Shown here: positions 14,901-29,100 of the stretch, piece after piece
How positions within the stretch are numbered: position 1 is the first letter of the stretch
Layout of the letters: each line of letters begins with the position of its first letter
Assembly: GCF_040807025.1 (NCBI RefSeq)
Contig: NC_090942.1
Coordinates: forward strand, 63,692,911-63,756,910
DNA: 64,000 bases
DNA from: Struthio camelus
Lineage: Eukaryota > Chordata > Aves > Struthioniformes > Struthionidae
Direction of reading: 5' to 3'
Made by a program: the position numbers and the translations under genes
Notes under the pieces: model-generated
The model's database searches: none
Told to the model about the DNA's origin: nothing
Seen by the model: the letters and a program-made list of their open reading frames with translations, nothing else

Positions 14901-17900
14901 CAAATTGCTGAATTTCCATTTTAATCTGTATCATTTTTCAATGTTTGTAACTATCTTGCTGTTTTTATTTATATTATATATACACTTCAAAACTTACATT
15001 GACAAGATGTAAGTTTACATAGAGGAACTAGAGCATAATGAACTAATGAATGAGCTAATTAATCTTGATGCTTCACAAGTTTTTCATTACAAACGCCTTG
15101 TACTAAAGCCATGATCTGTAGTTGGATTAAAAAAATATAGTAAATCTGAGACAGGTTGACGTTCTCTGTTAGCAAAAGAAGTTGTTTGCTGTCATTTGTA
15201 TTTTTAACCTGATCATTGCATATGAGTGCTGTCTTATTATATGTATATAATTCATATTCAATCAGGGAAAAAAAGCATATTTGTGTATGTGTTTTCAGCT
15301 TTTCAAAACACACAGCATTCAGTTGGGGCCAGATATCAAAATATCATCTTGCTTTATCTATGCCAGCTCCTTTATTATGAGAGGAAAAATGTGTATAATA
15401 TAGATATTCTAATTTGTACATGTAGACTTTTAGCTTCCCTTCTAATTCTTCATAGCATTTGTAATACTTATGGCTAGTGTCTGTTTACAGGCAGAAGCTT
15501 AATCATGAGTACTCCCAGCAGTTCCTGACTTTATTTCAGCAATGGGATGTAGATGTGCAGAAAGCAGAGGAACAGGAAGAAAAACTAGCAGTGAGTTTGC
15601 AGCACATGGCATTTATTTTACATTGTATATACAAGCAGAGAACAGTGCTGTTCAGATACCAAGAGTGCAGACGTGTAAAAATACTTTATGTAGTTCAAAG
15701 AAAATATGAGATTGTTTGCCTCTTAAAAATTTCATTCACATTTGGTGACTTCCAAACCATAAATGTTTTAAGTTTTGGGATGTGTGGCAAAGTGAAGAGG
15801 TGGAGATTGAGACTGCAGTACTTTTTTCTAAGTTTATAAAGGGGAATAAATGGTACCCTAGGCCAACATATGGATTGGGAAAAGCCAAGACCATTATGGA
15901 GGAGAGAGATGCGCTGATTCTGTGCATCCATAGACTATGGGTTAGGGGAAGAGAGGATGATTATAGAAGAATTGTAAAGGCAAGTAGTTGTCTTTTAGCC
16001 CACCTTGTTTAAAAATGTCTGGGCAGGACAACTGCATGAGAATTTGATGATTAAAAGAGGATGGGAACTGTACACTGGAATGTAATCACATGACATTGCT
16101 GTACTTACTTGTACTCCCAGTATGTTTGCAAGCCTAGCTCTGCAGAGAAGGACCTGGGAGTGTTGGTGGACAGCAAGTTAAACATGAGCCAGCAGTGTGC
16201 CCTTGTGGCCAAGAAGGCCAATGGTCTCCTGGGGTGCATTAGGCAGTGTTGCCAGCAGGTCGAGGGAGGTGATCCTGCCCCTCTACTCAGCCCTGGTGAG
16301 GCCTCACCTGGAGTACTGTGTCCAGTTCTGGGCTCCCCAGTACAAGAGAGACATGGCACTCCTGGAGAGAGTCCAGCGGAGGGCTACCAAGATGATGAGA
16401 GGGCTGGAGCACCTCTCCTAGGAAGAAAGACTGCAAGAGCTGGGCCTGTTCAGCCTGGAGAAGAGAAGATTGAGAGGCGATCTCATCAACGTGTACAAGT
16501 ATCTGAAGGGGGAGTGTCAAGAGGATGAGGCCAGCCTCTTCTCCGTGGTGCCCAGCAACAGGACAAGAGGCAACGGGCAGAAACTGAACCACAGGCAGTT
16601 CCATCTGAACCTGAGGAAAAACTTCTTCACTGTGAGGGTGACAGAGCATTGGAACAGGTTGCCCAGAGGGGTAGTGGAGTCTCCTTCCCTGGAGATATTC
16701 AAAACCCGTCTGGATGTGATCCTGGGCAATATGCTCTAGAGGGCCCTGCTTGAGCAGGGAGGTTGGACGAGATGATCTCCAGAGGTCCCTTCCAACCTAA
16801 ACCATTCTGTGATTCTGTTTTGCTGTTCCCTGGGCAGCACGTTTCCCTGGGCAACTCTTGGGAATAGAGTTGGATAAGCAATCCCGATAGGATCATGGGA
16901 TAATTCGGGTTAGAAGGGACCTCAGAGATCTCTCAGGGCTTTACCCAGTCTTCAGTCTTTCTTTCTTTCATAAGAACAAGGATACCTACAAGCACATCTA
17001 GCCCATGCATGCAAAAACAGTCTTGGAGCTAGCATAGTAGAAGCAAACCCCAGTATGAGAGCAGTGCAGATAAAATCTCAGCGGGGTCCACGTAACCCTG
17101 CTTCATCTACCGTTCCCTGACCTCTCATCTCTGTAGATGTCCCAGCGGAGAACTATATTATAAGACTCAGATTTCCAGTGAAGGCAGAATTTGATTCTGA
17201 CAAATGACAACAGTGTTGCTGTCCAGTTGCTTTTGGTCAACTAATATGATTTTTTGCTTCTCCTTCAGAATATGTTTCGTCAGCAACAAAAAGTTTTTCA
17301 ACAGGCAAGAATAGTGCAAAGTCAGAGACTGAAGACCATTAAGCAGCTGTATGAGCAGTTCTTAAAGGTAAAGTACACTTCTTAGAAGGCAGCTGATCTT
17401 TATCACATCAATTTTTAAAACTGTATTAATTTAGCCTTTATAAAATACAGAGATGTAAGGGCCATTTAAGGAAAACAACAGCCTTGCATGAATCTTCATG
17501 TTATGTTGTTAGTATCAATCTCTTTTTTTTTTTTTTTGTTCAGAACGTGGTTTCTTCTCTCTAGCCCTCCATATACTTTGCCTCTATTTAATAAAAGATG
17601 TGGTTGAATGTGTTCTCACAGGCATCTGATTGGCTCACCTGTTTCAAATATTTAACCTTAGCCCTCAGAGCATACTTTCTAAACAGAACTCAGTTTTGTG
17701 CTAGTTTAAAGGTTAGGCATTTGTCAAATCAACAGGATTTTGTCTCGTCTCTTAGATTTTTGGTAAGAAAACTGATGTCTAAAAAGGCGAAATTTCACTA
17801 CTTAAAAAAGCAGCACTGGTTAGAAAGGGTTTTCCTTTCTGTAACCTAATATTAAAGGTTAACGTTCACTAAGATACCAACAAGAAGTATTTGACAGAAA

Positions 17901-19766
17901 TAACAATTTATGGTGAAAAGAGGATGGTTCTTCAGCTGGATAGCTATAGAATCGGTTCTGTTTAACTTTCCTGTTGCTTCATGTGTAATTCTTGTTTTTG
18001 CTGGCACTCCCTACAAATACTGGTTTTTTGGATGGTGCATACAGAACGTGTTATATTTTAAACATATGATTCACAGTTAAGCATTAACTGGCCCACTAAA
18101 TATGAGGTAGTTGTTAACCTTAAAACATATACATTTTTCTTACTTCCTCATCCGCCGTTTTAGTATATGAAAATCTTCAAATATGGGTGAAATAAGTATA
18201 CTGAATAAAGGCTTTCCTGATCAAATCTGACAACTTTGTTTCTTCTTAATCAAGTATTAATGTAGATTTAAAAAGTAAAAGCCTAAGCCCACACTGCTTG
18301 TTTTTTGAATTTTCTGTGGCAAGCAACATCTCTGTTATGTTGACTACAAATTAAAATATTTTATTTTTTCCTATTATTATCAAACTTGACAGCTAACATA
18401 TTATACAGGAAAGAGTGACTTGAGTACTACTAGTCAATAATTTGACTTCTTTTATCTAAAAATGTAAGTCTTTTCTGTCATTTTAAATTAAGAAGAAAAC
18501 ACTTGATTCCTCAGTTCCCTTCCCCTGCTATTTCTATTTGAGTTATGAGAACTCTAATAGAAAGAAAAATTACAATACTTTAGATATTTGGTTTTGTAGT
18601 GAGTGCAGAGGCAGAGTAGGTTCAAGTCTTAAGTTTCTGAAAAGCTTTAATTTCTATTTGAGTCACTTCCCCACTATCTCCTTTTTTCATGAAATTTCAG
18701 TTAGCTACGAGGTCTCTTTTTTTTTTTTTTTTTCCAATCAATCAGGCAGCTTTGAAAAGTAAATCCAAAATAGAGCAACTTTTAGTTTTAGAAGTTGAAA
18801 TTAACAGAGGATGTTACAGAAATGTGAAAATAAATAATAATTGTTTTACAATGTCTTCATCAAAGATGCGAAATCAAAGAGAATTTCCAGTAGTGCTATA
18901 ATTTTTTTTCCTCTGAGAACATCAAAATGTAGCACTCAAGCCTTAAATAAACTTAACTTTAAATACAAGTCAAGAAAAACATGACTACACACATGCATAA
19001 AGTTAGACATAACATTACGTATGAAAGAAAGGATAGCCAGTGAGCTTTACCTTTGCCTGTTTGAGGAGTAGTATGCAAAGGGGAGGAGATTTAACCTTTT
19101 TTTTTTTTATATTCTTTAGTTGTAGCCTCCAAGTTTGTCATTATATTAAACTGTACATCTATCATTTCTGATAGATGTCTGTCTAAGCTTTTTTTGAAGT
19201 GCAGGATACTAACTGAGGCCTCACAAATGCTGAGTGGAGATTTTTTCCTTCACAGCATCTATATTGTTTAAACAGGAATGTAGATTGGAATCTAGAGTCC
19301 TGTACAGTTTGTGTTTCAAGTGCTTGACAAAATTTATTTGTAATTGAGTCACCAGTGCTGCTATAAAAATTGTAGACTGAATAAAGGATAGGTGGTGGTG
19401 GTTGTTTTTTAACTGAAACTCCTCAATGTCAAAGTGTTAAATTAAGTTTTTCCGTAACTTCAGAGCATGGAGGAGCTGGAGAAAAACAATGAAAGTCTTC
19501 TAGCTGGTGCACAAAGTGAACTTCGCAAAGAAATGGCTATGTTGCAGAAGAAGATTATGATGGACACTGTAAGTATTGCATTTATAAAAAGTCAGTTAAA
19601 TGCAAAAATAGAGCATTCTATAAAAAAAAGTCATTTGATATTCATTTAATTAGCTCAGGGAATCAGATTTGGTATGGCATTTGTTCAGTATTATCTCCTT
19701 TTCTTGTAACAGCAACAGCAGGAGATGGCAACTGTTCGCAAGTCTCTTCAGTCCATGTTATTCTGA
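8943..19766 (+). CDS. SYCP3: Synaptonemal complex protein 3, complete
   Basis: Coding exons: 8943-9072, 10738-10813, 11862-11896, 14303-14420, 15491-15590, 17269-17367, 19464-19568 and 19713-19766 (TGA). All borders are AG/GT and all phases join, giving 717 nt and 238 residues (human about 236). The ATG has A at -3 and G at +4. SYCP3 builds the axial/lateral elements of meiotic chromosomes. The N-terminal 75 or so residues look disordered ([21 protein letters not shown]). A basic cluster KRKR is at about residues 90-93. From there to the end the protein is a long coiled coil (Cor1 family): [55 protein letters not shown], ending SLQSMLF. The extreme C-terminus, needed for fibre assembly in mammals, is intact. 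It is convergent with CHPT1. Expression is expected in germ cells. Confidence 0.97.
9073..10737 (+). other. SYCP3: SYCP3 intron after the initiator exon
   Basis: 1.67-kb intron. It holds a purine-rich stretch (about 9360-9620) and a T-run near 10041-10060. No other gene is seen. Confidence 0.7.
11897..14302 (+). other. SYCP3: SYCP3 intron 11897-14302
   Basis: 2.4-kb intron. Most of it is AT-rich and unremarkable. A locally GC-richer patch at about 13920-14180 stands out from its surroundings, but I could not assign it to a repeat family. Confidence 0.7.
16105..16825 (+). mobile_element. CR1 LINE, 5'-truncated, sense orientation inside a SYCP3 intron
   Basis: Reads as the last part of CR1 ORF2 on the plus strand: [35 protein letters not shown], then [52 protein letters not shown] and [20 protein letters not shown]. 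It ends with the CR1 3' tail ATTCTGTGATTCTG near 16820. A frameshift near 16250 (the reading moves from one frame to the next at the GCCAGCAGGTCGAGG segment) and an in-frame TAG after EHLS show that it is inactive. Confidence 0.94.
16880..16955 (-). mobile_element. Short CR1 3'-end fragment, minus orientation
   Basis: The plus strand reads AGGATCATGGGATAATTCGG, then GTTAGAAGGGACCTCAGAGA, a diverged reverse complement of the CR1 3' terminus. It lies about 60 bp from the 3' end of the sense CR1 at 16105-16825, so the two are tail to tail. Confidence 0.7.
17368..19463 (+). other. SYCP3: SYCP3 intron 17368-19463
   Basis: 2.1-kb AT-rich intron with several T-runs (about 17522-17537 and 18717-18734). 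No gene or recognised repeat seen. Confidence 0.7.
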
Positions 19767-19864
19767 TGGCTCAATGGAGAAACAACTTTTACCTAAGTAA
19801 CATGATACAAGTATAGGCATTAGCCATAGAGAAGTACGTTAAGATTTCAGTGTTGTAAGTTCCT

Positions 19865-19870
19865 ATTAAA
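19865..19870 (+). terminator. Candidate SYCP3 polyadenylation signal
   Basis: ATTAAA variant hexamer 99 bp after the SYCP3 stop, followed by T/G-rich sequence. This would give a very short 3' UTR. It is a candidate only. Confidence 0.4.
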
Positions 19871-22800
19871 TGGTTTCATGGATTGTTCTAATCTCATGTC
19901 TGATAATGTTGTAAGAAGGTATATTGGTAAGTTCATTATGGGGGGGGGGGAGGGGAGGGCGAACGCGAAACCACTTACTATTTGGCCAATTAATCTTTAA
20001 CTACTTTTTACTCACTTTCATTAGCATTGGACTGCTTGAATTACTTCAATTCTTATAATGCCAAATTGTGAACCACAGGCAAAATTAATGAAAAATACAT
20101 TACATAGATTTCGCACAACAATTTTAGTCTTTTAGGTACATTGTGCAAATAGAAGTATTTTTCCAAAGCTACAGAATTTTAAGACTGTCACAGTTTCAAC
20201 ACTTAGCCTGACCTATCAGCAGTTATAAAAGGTAATGAAGTATGACATAGCTTGTGTGAGATTGTTAACTAATGTATATTGTGGTAAATTAAGGTAAACT
20301 TTTAGTCTTTTGCTGTGCAATGCCTTGTAATATTTTATTACCAGTAGGAGACTAAGAACTGCTGTAACTTTTCCAGAAGGAAAGATTTCATTAATTGCAT
20401 TAGGAATTAGTATCATGGCTTTATAATGACATCTGCTTAAATAAGCACAATTAAACACTACTATATGCATTTTAGGGTATATAGTGCTTGCAGACCCCTG
20501 CTGAAGTAACCTAGCTTATATAGCTGGTACAAGCTATTACAGCCCTTAAAATGGAATATTAATTTTTGCAGTTTCAAATGACTAGCAGTTTAGGGAAGCT
20601 TAGGTTTTAAGGAGAAATGCTTTATCTTTCATGTATCACATTACAGTAAGTTGATAACATTTAAACAACCAGCTTAGTGTGCCTGCAGTTTGTTTCTACA
20701 GAAAGCCTGTAGGTTGAAATATTAGGTAGTACCTGAAATATTTGCTGCTTGGGTTCAATACACTACAATGCAAAACCCACACAGGCATTCCCCACGCCAC
20801 CCAATGTGATGTTTTCTTAACAATGCATTTCAAAACCAGTCCATACAGATTCTCTCCCCCACCTCTTACTAGCATTTATATTTTGGAATCAAGTCATCTG
20901 CTGACAGCTCCCCAGTTTAGAAAGACAGATTAATGATAGCTAACTTACTTAATAGCTGAATTTTCTATAAGCTGCAATGGAAGTTGAGTGAGTAACCAGT
21001 ATGGAGCTGTTAGGACTCAGGGAAAGAGCAACAACTGAGAACATGTATTTCTAGAATACTGTCTGAGAAAGTAAGAGCATGTGGTGGGTAATCAGGTAAC
21101 TACACTGATCTGTAATTGTGGTACTCAGTCTCTGATGAGGATATGTGATGATACTACGAAATACAGTCAAAAATTTTAGCTTGATATCTTTACTATGAGG
21201 GTATTTTAGTATTGCCTATTTCTAGTTTTCTGACTGACTCATCCTTAGTTTTCTATCATCCAGATAACTCAGCTGTATCTTTTAAACTACTTATACCTAC
21301 TACTGCTACCTGTCCCCTGTTTTTCCTGCAGCACCCTGGGGAACCAAATCTTCTCACATTAGAGAGTTGCCTACCTCTTCTCCTACTCTTTACTATTTTC
21401 CCTTCTGTTTGTCAGGGTGTAGGCCTGGGTGTTGGCCAAGTCCATTTGTAGATGCTCTGTCTTTCCCAGCTTTGAAGAGGGACTACTTGCACTTATTTGG
21501 AAAGGGGAATGAACTCCTAGTCTGTATTATTCACTTGAAATGCTATTCCTTCAGCTAATTTGATAGAATTAGCCCTCAAGGGTATGAATATAACCTTCTT
21601 ATGCAGGAACATGGTAGGTAGATAGCAACTATAGATGCTATTCCCCTCACCGTGCCCCCAAATTTAGCAGAACATACACCAGTCTGGAAGGTCCCTGAAC
21701 ATCTCCAGCAGGTTATTTTGCCTTTTTTTTTTTTTTAATTAATGGGCAGCAGCTATGCAGCTGTTAATGGTAATTGTTTTTAAAAACAAACTATAGCAGT
21801 CTTTATTGTACAGTTCAAGAAGGATTTTATGAATTCACATCTCGGCTACAAAGTACCAACTGGAAGTGATAGTGAACACTTACATTCAACAGTTTTTTTT
21901 ATAGAAACCATATTAAATACCGTTTTTTAAAAAGGATCTTAAGCCTTTAGGGCATGTCTCTTTGCAGTTCATGCTTTGCTGGTACAGATGGCTACTTTTA
22001 ATAATAAGCTACTTTTATTCAGCTTTTCTCTAATGACAACAGCAACGAGTAGAACCTGAAGAACAACCCTTAAGCTAGGCCCATTTTGTTATCTGATGGC
22101 TCTGTTCTTAAGGGGCTGATACTGGGGCCTGACTTACTTACTCTTTTAGACAATTTCTATACATAAGGTTTTAATTCCTTGAAGTTTTGTCTGGAGAAAG
22201 TACAGCTGTACTCAAATTACACATCTAAACTAACATAGTGATAGCAAACAGACTTCAGAGGGAATTAAATATGAGTGGCTTGTATTGTCACAGTTAAACA
22301 GTCACAGTCATGTAAGTTTATCGAACAACTTAGTCATTCACTTGTGCAGCTTCACAGATACAAGTTAGGGTAGATAAAGCTAATGTCCTCAAAGTACCCA
22401 ACCACCTACAGTGTAGCTAATGATGTAGTACAATGAGGCAAATAACTTATTATACCTGCAAACTAGAAACTGACCTTGAAAAAAAAAAATGCAAGCTACA
22501 ATTGTATTTAGTAACAGTAGGATATATTCTTAGATACTAGAGAATGAATACTAAAGGCATTCGTAACAGTATTTTGAAACAGAGGAAAGTTTTCCTGATC
22601 TGTTTCCTTCACCCTAATGATTCAGTACCTTTTTCTTTAGAAATATCAGGACCAGCATTAACTACTAGTTTCACCTCATGGATGCCTCATGCTACCAGTC
22701 TTAATAATGCAGTATTGATTTTATCAATACCTCTGATTATCACTTCACAGCAGTTCTAAGAAGACTTGAGAAACTAATGCTAGGAGAACATTAGTTACTT

Positions 22801-23179
22801 GGTCTATAGAAAAGTGAAACTCCTCTTAGAATTCCGATTGGCAGCACTTTGGGTTGCAGTCTACATGCACCAGAACAAAAGCACAGAATTCAAGTTATCT
22901 AACAGGAGAGGGCAAGTTTTGAACATTGGTATTCATGATATTAAGTAACAGCTGCAGTGTCTAGAACTCAGGGGAAATGCATCCTGGCTCAAAGTATTAA
23001 TCACAATAAAATCTACAGGACTTTGTATATAGTAATTATCACATCTGGTAGTAATCTAGGACAGTGAGCTTTCTCATAGACTATTTCCTTGAAAAGCTTA
23101 ATCTGTCTTCCCAAAAAAGAGAGGCTGCTTCATTCAGCATTCCCCTAACTGCTTCTCCTCTTCTCCTTGATATATTTAA
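19871..23179. other. Convergent spacer between SYCP3 and CHPT1, includes CHPT1 3' UTR
   Basis: About 3.3 kb between two stop codons that face each other. The part nearest 23179 should be CHPT1 3' UTR on the minus strand. A G-run lies at about 19940-19956 and a T-run at about 21724-21736. I see no further gene, RNA or repeat. Confidence 0.55.
22014..22019 (-). terminator. Candidate CHPT1 polyadenylation signal
   Basis: Minus-strand AATAAA (plus TTTATT) about 1.16 kb downstream of the CHPT1 stop. A second one is at 21802-21807. Neither can be preferred without transcript data. Confidence 0.3.
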
Positions 23180-26100
23180 TCAGTCATTATGGTTTTGAAC
23201 CTGTTCAGGAGCTTGATGAGATGAAATTCTGAAGACATGTATATGAAGATGAGCAGCAATCTGTAGGCATACACCAGTGGCATATCTCAGCATATCAAAC
23301 AAGGATATGAACTTGGAAAAGAACAAGACAGAACAAGTTAAAAGCAGAAATATCTTTCAAGATCGTCCCTACTAGAAATTCAGCTATACTTTACTCAGAA
23401 TCTATCCAAGGTGACAAGTTTTATAGGCATTTTAAGAGTTCGATACAGATTGATCTAGTTTGTCTGGGAAAAAACAAACAAAAAACCCCCCACAAGCCCC
23501 CACAAACCAGTACTGAGCCCTAACTCAAGACTGAAGACCAATAAACAAAGTTTAATCTGCATTTAGCAGAATAACTTTGAGCAAATCACCTGAACTGAAG
23601 CATTATTACAAGAAAGATCTGTAACGTTATTTTCACATCTCTGTTCCAAGGAAAGAAAGCCAGTCCGTCCCAAAAACATAAGTTTACATTGTATCCTGGC
23701 ACTCCATCCCCAGTGACAGCTGAAATCAGAGGAAGTCTGAACAGCGGAACAGAATAACAGGGACAATTCTCAATCCATTCCTTTACATTTGTCTTTTCAT
23801 GTGTAACATATTTAAAACAAAATGCTTACCAATGCTATCCATAGAACAATATATTCATCAACAAAACTGTTGAAGTACTGGTCCAAAAACAGAAGCCCCG
23901 GCCCAATAAATGCAGTGTCTTGAAGAGAGATTTCACTTTTTGTCATGTGAGCCACCTATTAAAAAACCAAACCAAACAGAGCATCAGCTGGCTGGATTAC
24001 TGTTGTTAGCAAATATGTAGTAGGGCAGATTTTTGTAAAGCGCTGACAAGGTTTTTAAATCCAAAAGAGATAAAATTTTATCTATCTTATCTCTCATTTT
24101 AATGATAAAATAAATTAATTTTTCAGATAATTAAGCTGGAAGTCACAGCACTGTTGTAAGGCCCTAGCTTGAGGGGCCACAGTTTTGACAGTAAAGACAT
24201 TATATACATTATATATACAATATATAAAAATATATAATATATACATTATGTTATTCCTCGTAGTGAGCTAAATAAAGCTTTGAAAGTTCTAAACAAGTAC
24301 ATTCAACAATAAAATATATTTGCATCAATGTCAAATATAATCTCTCTATGGAAGCCTAAGTAGTCTAGTTCAGTGTTTTGGTCATTATAAAATTGGCAAC
24401 ACGACAACAGAGCAGAATGGGAGAACTTTCATAGCACCCACTGACCTAAACAAGCAAATCTTAAACATGGAGTGGGTTCTTAGCTAAGTTTAGAAATGAA
24501 ACAAAGATTCCTTACCACTAACTTCTGGGAGATCTTAGCATTCACGAATCCAAATGTCAAGACATATAGGCAAGGATGTTTTTCAAACAGCTGTGTTGTA
24601 GATTTTTTATAGATCATAATGGCCAGTGTAATAAGTAGTCCAATATTTAGGCCTGGTGAAAGAACACTTGTTCCCTGAAATACAAAGGTACAAATGATTA
24701 TTCTTAAGTTTGAATCACAACATATTGTCTAGATTTTATACTTACTGCAACTCCCACTCAATAAAGCAACTAGAATTGCTCAAAACTCAGGGAAATTTGT
24801 TTAGCGCTATGCTGATGCTATTCATATCCTTTGCAGTGACATCTAATCAATTTTATATAAAAAAAAAAATTCCTTGCTTGTTCCTGTGACAGAAGACATC
24901 CAATAATAGGTATAGAGAAGACGACAAGTAATGAAATCTCTGCTTCAGCCAATCAACACTCAAAATATAATGAATAAACAGCACTGAAGTGTGAAATTTG
25001 TTTGCTAGCTTGCTTAGATGCTTAAACTGATGAAACTCTTACGGTAATCACAAGTCCCACCTCTTTTGCTAGCAACATAAATTATTCAAACCCCATTCAG
25101 ATTCTTAAAGCAACTTACTGCTATTGTAGATCCGTTCTTTCCAACTCCACCACCAAAAATGACACGGAAGTAATTGAAAAAAGAAAGCGCTGTTCCAGAC
25201 AGTATTCCAAAAACTACCAAGAACTTCAGTTCTAAACCTATCAAAGGGACCTTAGCAGAAAAAGCAAGAGGAAGATGTTAAAAGTCAAGGATAATGGCAT
25301 TTTAAAGCAGCGATTAAAAGGCTGATGATATCTACTAAACAATTGTTTTATCTGACCTATTGCTTTCCTAGGAACAAGCTCAGAAGGACAGTACAGAATT
25401 TGTTTCCTTACTAAGGAGACAATGGATTTCTTTTAGAAATTTTAAACTCCACTTTCGAGTATTTAAGGTCTGGTCTTGAAATGCAGCTAGATTTTATCGT
25501 ATTTGTCCTTACAATGATTTTCAGATTTTTTACTACATAAGCAAAAAGCTTGATACAGACTACTGCATAACCAAGGCACAGGGGGGAGAGAAGGACAGTT
25601 CCTCCTACTTCAATGGGTTACACAATACAGAACCACAGGAAACACAAACACCATCTGTCATCTGCTTTGTGTTTTGGTACCTATTGTTCGTATGCTGTAT
25701 CTTCATATTTAGAACAGTATCCAGATAGAAATTTTAAATAAAGTTACCTTTCAGAATCAATTGCAGTTTCAAGGAAACTTCCAAAGGCAGCAGCAGATTA
25801 AAGAAAAAAAGGTAGCAATTGAAACTACTGACTGTATGTTTTTGAATATAGATTGTTTTGAGATACAGCATAACTACCACATATTTTAATACTGACAAAA
25901 ACAAAACCCCAAACATAATTCACTAGGATTTAAAGTATAATGCACCTAACTTTGTTTTCCAACATGAAAATAAGCTGTTGGAAAACAGAGCAAAAGTGCT
26001 TTTCAGGATGGGGGAAGGAAATAATATTTAGATAAACATGTCATAATTGTCAAATAAACTAATGAATTAGTCCAAATTATTGGTGGTTTATATTTAAATT

Positions 26101-29100
26101 AATTTGCATTGGTTATCAATACCATGGAATGATCTCAGTTTGTGTCCTGTGACCAAACAGAACTATACATTTCTGAGTAAATGGACTAGAAAGGATCAAG
26201 AAGTTAGTCTAGTATACTTTTGATCCCTTCTACTTAAGTGTATCTTTAAAAATCAGAATGAAAGCTAGAGATAGGAAATGCTTTTGCACAGAAAATACTT
26301 CTTTAAATATAGATATTTACATAGTTAGAAATACATTTAGAAGCCAGAAGGCTAGAATCATGAATGTTAAAAATCTAGTACATCTCAATTGACATGTAAA
26401 TACGGTTAACTTAACCACCCCACCCCCAAATAACGCCCTAACTTCATCCCATGTTTTCTTCAGATTAAAGCATTTAATCCTTAAGTTTTGAAATAAAGCA
26501 CCATGTAAGAAGTCATTTCACTGAGCAGAAATTTGTGTCTTACAATAAAATATACAAAGGGAAAAAACACAAACTATTTGTTAAGGCTTAAGAATGATCA
26601 GAACATTAGTGGCAGGTTGGAAGTTTACATATGGCAGATGGGGTCTTTTTTCCTCTATATAGCTCTAAATTCATGCATAGGGAGTCACACCATTTTATCA
26701 AAGGGAACTACAGTGTAAATACAACCTACAGTCCATATTGGTACAGTAAGCTATAACAGAAGATTAGGTGACTACTAAACGTTGCTAATACTTGCACAGG
26801 ATAGCTTCCAATACCATAGGAACTCTGAATACGTAACAGGAGCTGAATACTCAACACGCTTACCTTATAGTCCCATACTGCTGTTCCACCACATGCAGAT
26901 ATTAAAAGGAGCATTGTTATGGCTAGCTGAACCTCAGTTACATCAAGTCTAGGAAGAATAAAAAAAGGGGAGATCTAATTCAAGGAAAAAAATCAGTTTG
27001 CTGTGTGCAGGGGAACAAAAAGCAACAGTTACTTTAAGTTACCTCCTCAAGCCATGAAATGCATATGAAATATGATTTTCCTTGACTGAGGAAGATACTC
27101 TAAAGGGAGGCATGCATCCTTCGTTAACATTTAAGATTACACCCATGCTCTTGATATACAGCCAGCTACATATAAATTTAATATAGGAGAAAAAGCTTTA
27201 TTTAATACCTTGTTAACTATTTGATGATTTTAAACAAATTTACAAACTTACTGCTGTGTAAGTATCGAACCAAGTTAGAAAGTTAAGTTCGCAGTAAATG
27301 CAACCAAACCTTTCCATTAATAGCATATCATACAACAGTATGAGCCACGAACAGCAGGTTGGGACAAAAGGGATTTTTAAGCCTTATTAATATTAAAATA
27401 TGACAGATATTGCCTGCAAAAGATAAGGACAATATTTTGAAGATTGAATCAGTGGATAGGTAAGCAACTGTCCTCTGTTTCCTAGGGTATATGACTGATG
27501 TGTTACTTTTCCTACAAAACCTTAAAAAATACACAGAGGTGGCCTTGCACTCCCTCTGGAGCCTGGATTCTACCTTTTTTTCAGTTCTTGGACATGGTAG
27601 CCACACTCTGTCTCACTGAATTTGATTATTGAAATGTTTTATTTTGAGAAGACCTGAATATGAAATATCTCTGCTCTGGAGAAAGAATCAATACTTTCAA
27701 TAAAGCTTAAAAAAGAACAACATCTAAGGTATTATGCTACTGAAGATTCTGAGACAAGTACCATGTCTTTGTACTAAAGGTGCGATCCAACCACAACCTT
27801 TAAAATATAACACTTCCTTAAGCAGTTAAAATACATTTGCTCTTTTAAGGTACTATAACCAAAGTATACACATATCATTCCTTGCTTATCTGTTTGCACA
27901 GGAAACTGTAGTTTTAAAGGGAGTTAGGAACCGACTCTTAGCTAATGGAAAACATTTATCTGATGTGGATGCCCACATTAAACTCTCTTCTTTCATTTGA
28001 AAAATAGTGGTAAAATAGGCTAAGTTTTATCACATGCTTCAAACAGTCTTAGAAGAGTCAGTATTTAAGCAGCAACTAGACAATACGACACATTGCTCTT
28101 CATTGCTCAAAGCCATTGGAACTGGGCAGTCCTCTCCTTCCGCTGCTCTTCTGCTCACTCGCTTGCATTAGTGGTGGTACTCATATGACTGTAAGGTGAG
28201 CCAGTTCAACTTGCTAGCCTAGATTAAATTTTTATTTTCTGCTAAATGAGTTGACTCAAAGTCAAATGACAGAGTCCATGCAGGCAGAAAATGGGAGTGT
28301 GCTGCTGGGAGTGGGTTTTCTGCTCTCTTCCAGGGATAGAGCTTTACAGTAGATCAGCTGCTGCTGTAGTTGCACAATAAACATGTCATGCAAAAGCATT
28401 CAGATGCCAAGAATTCAAGTGTTTCAGAGTTTGAACTCTGTACTAATAAAAAATAAGATTTCCAAGCTGTACTGCCGTTGTTGTTGGGGGGTTTTTGTTT
28501 AAGACAAGAACTTGAAGTTGAATCATTACATGTACCAAAATTCAGTATTTCAACTTTCCACAGAGGCTCAGACAGTTGGTGGCACCACAGTCCATCTTCT
28601 GTACCTTTTACTAATTCAGCACAAGTCAACAGGGTCCAAAGATTTTTCTCAGTATTTTACGGTATTCTGTATAACCTGACAGCAGCACAGTACCCAACTG
28701 CTCCAGTCCTTGCTGTGATCAGTGCTAGGACTCTCATCCATCATTTGACTCCTAGAAGTCAGAGCTGCTAGCTGAGGAACAGCATCAATGAAAGCTTCCA
28801 TCCATGTTATATATTATAGTTAGAGCAGTAAACTATTGACTTTGTTTAGACTCTCATCTCCATGCTTAAGAGAAATAAAAAAGGAATAACTTAGAAGATA
28901 TTTCTAATGTTAACAAAAAAAGCTTAAAACTGCAAGTCTCAAAAAAAAAACTGACCTGTTTTCACTAAACAGAAATAAGTTCTTAGAACAGTTGTGTCTA
29001 TTTAACTTCAAAAAGCAAACATGGAACACATGTGTAAACCCCGACACCTTCCAAACTGTTTGTACTGTGCGCTGTATTTACATAAAATCTACTAAGTTTT

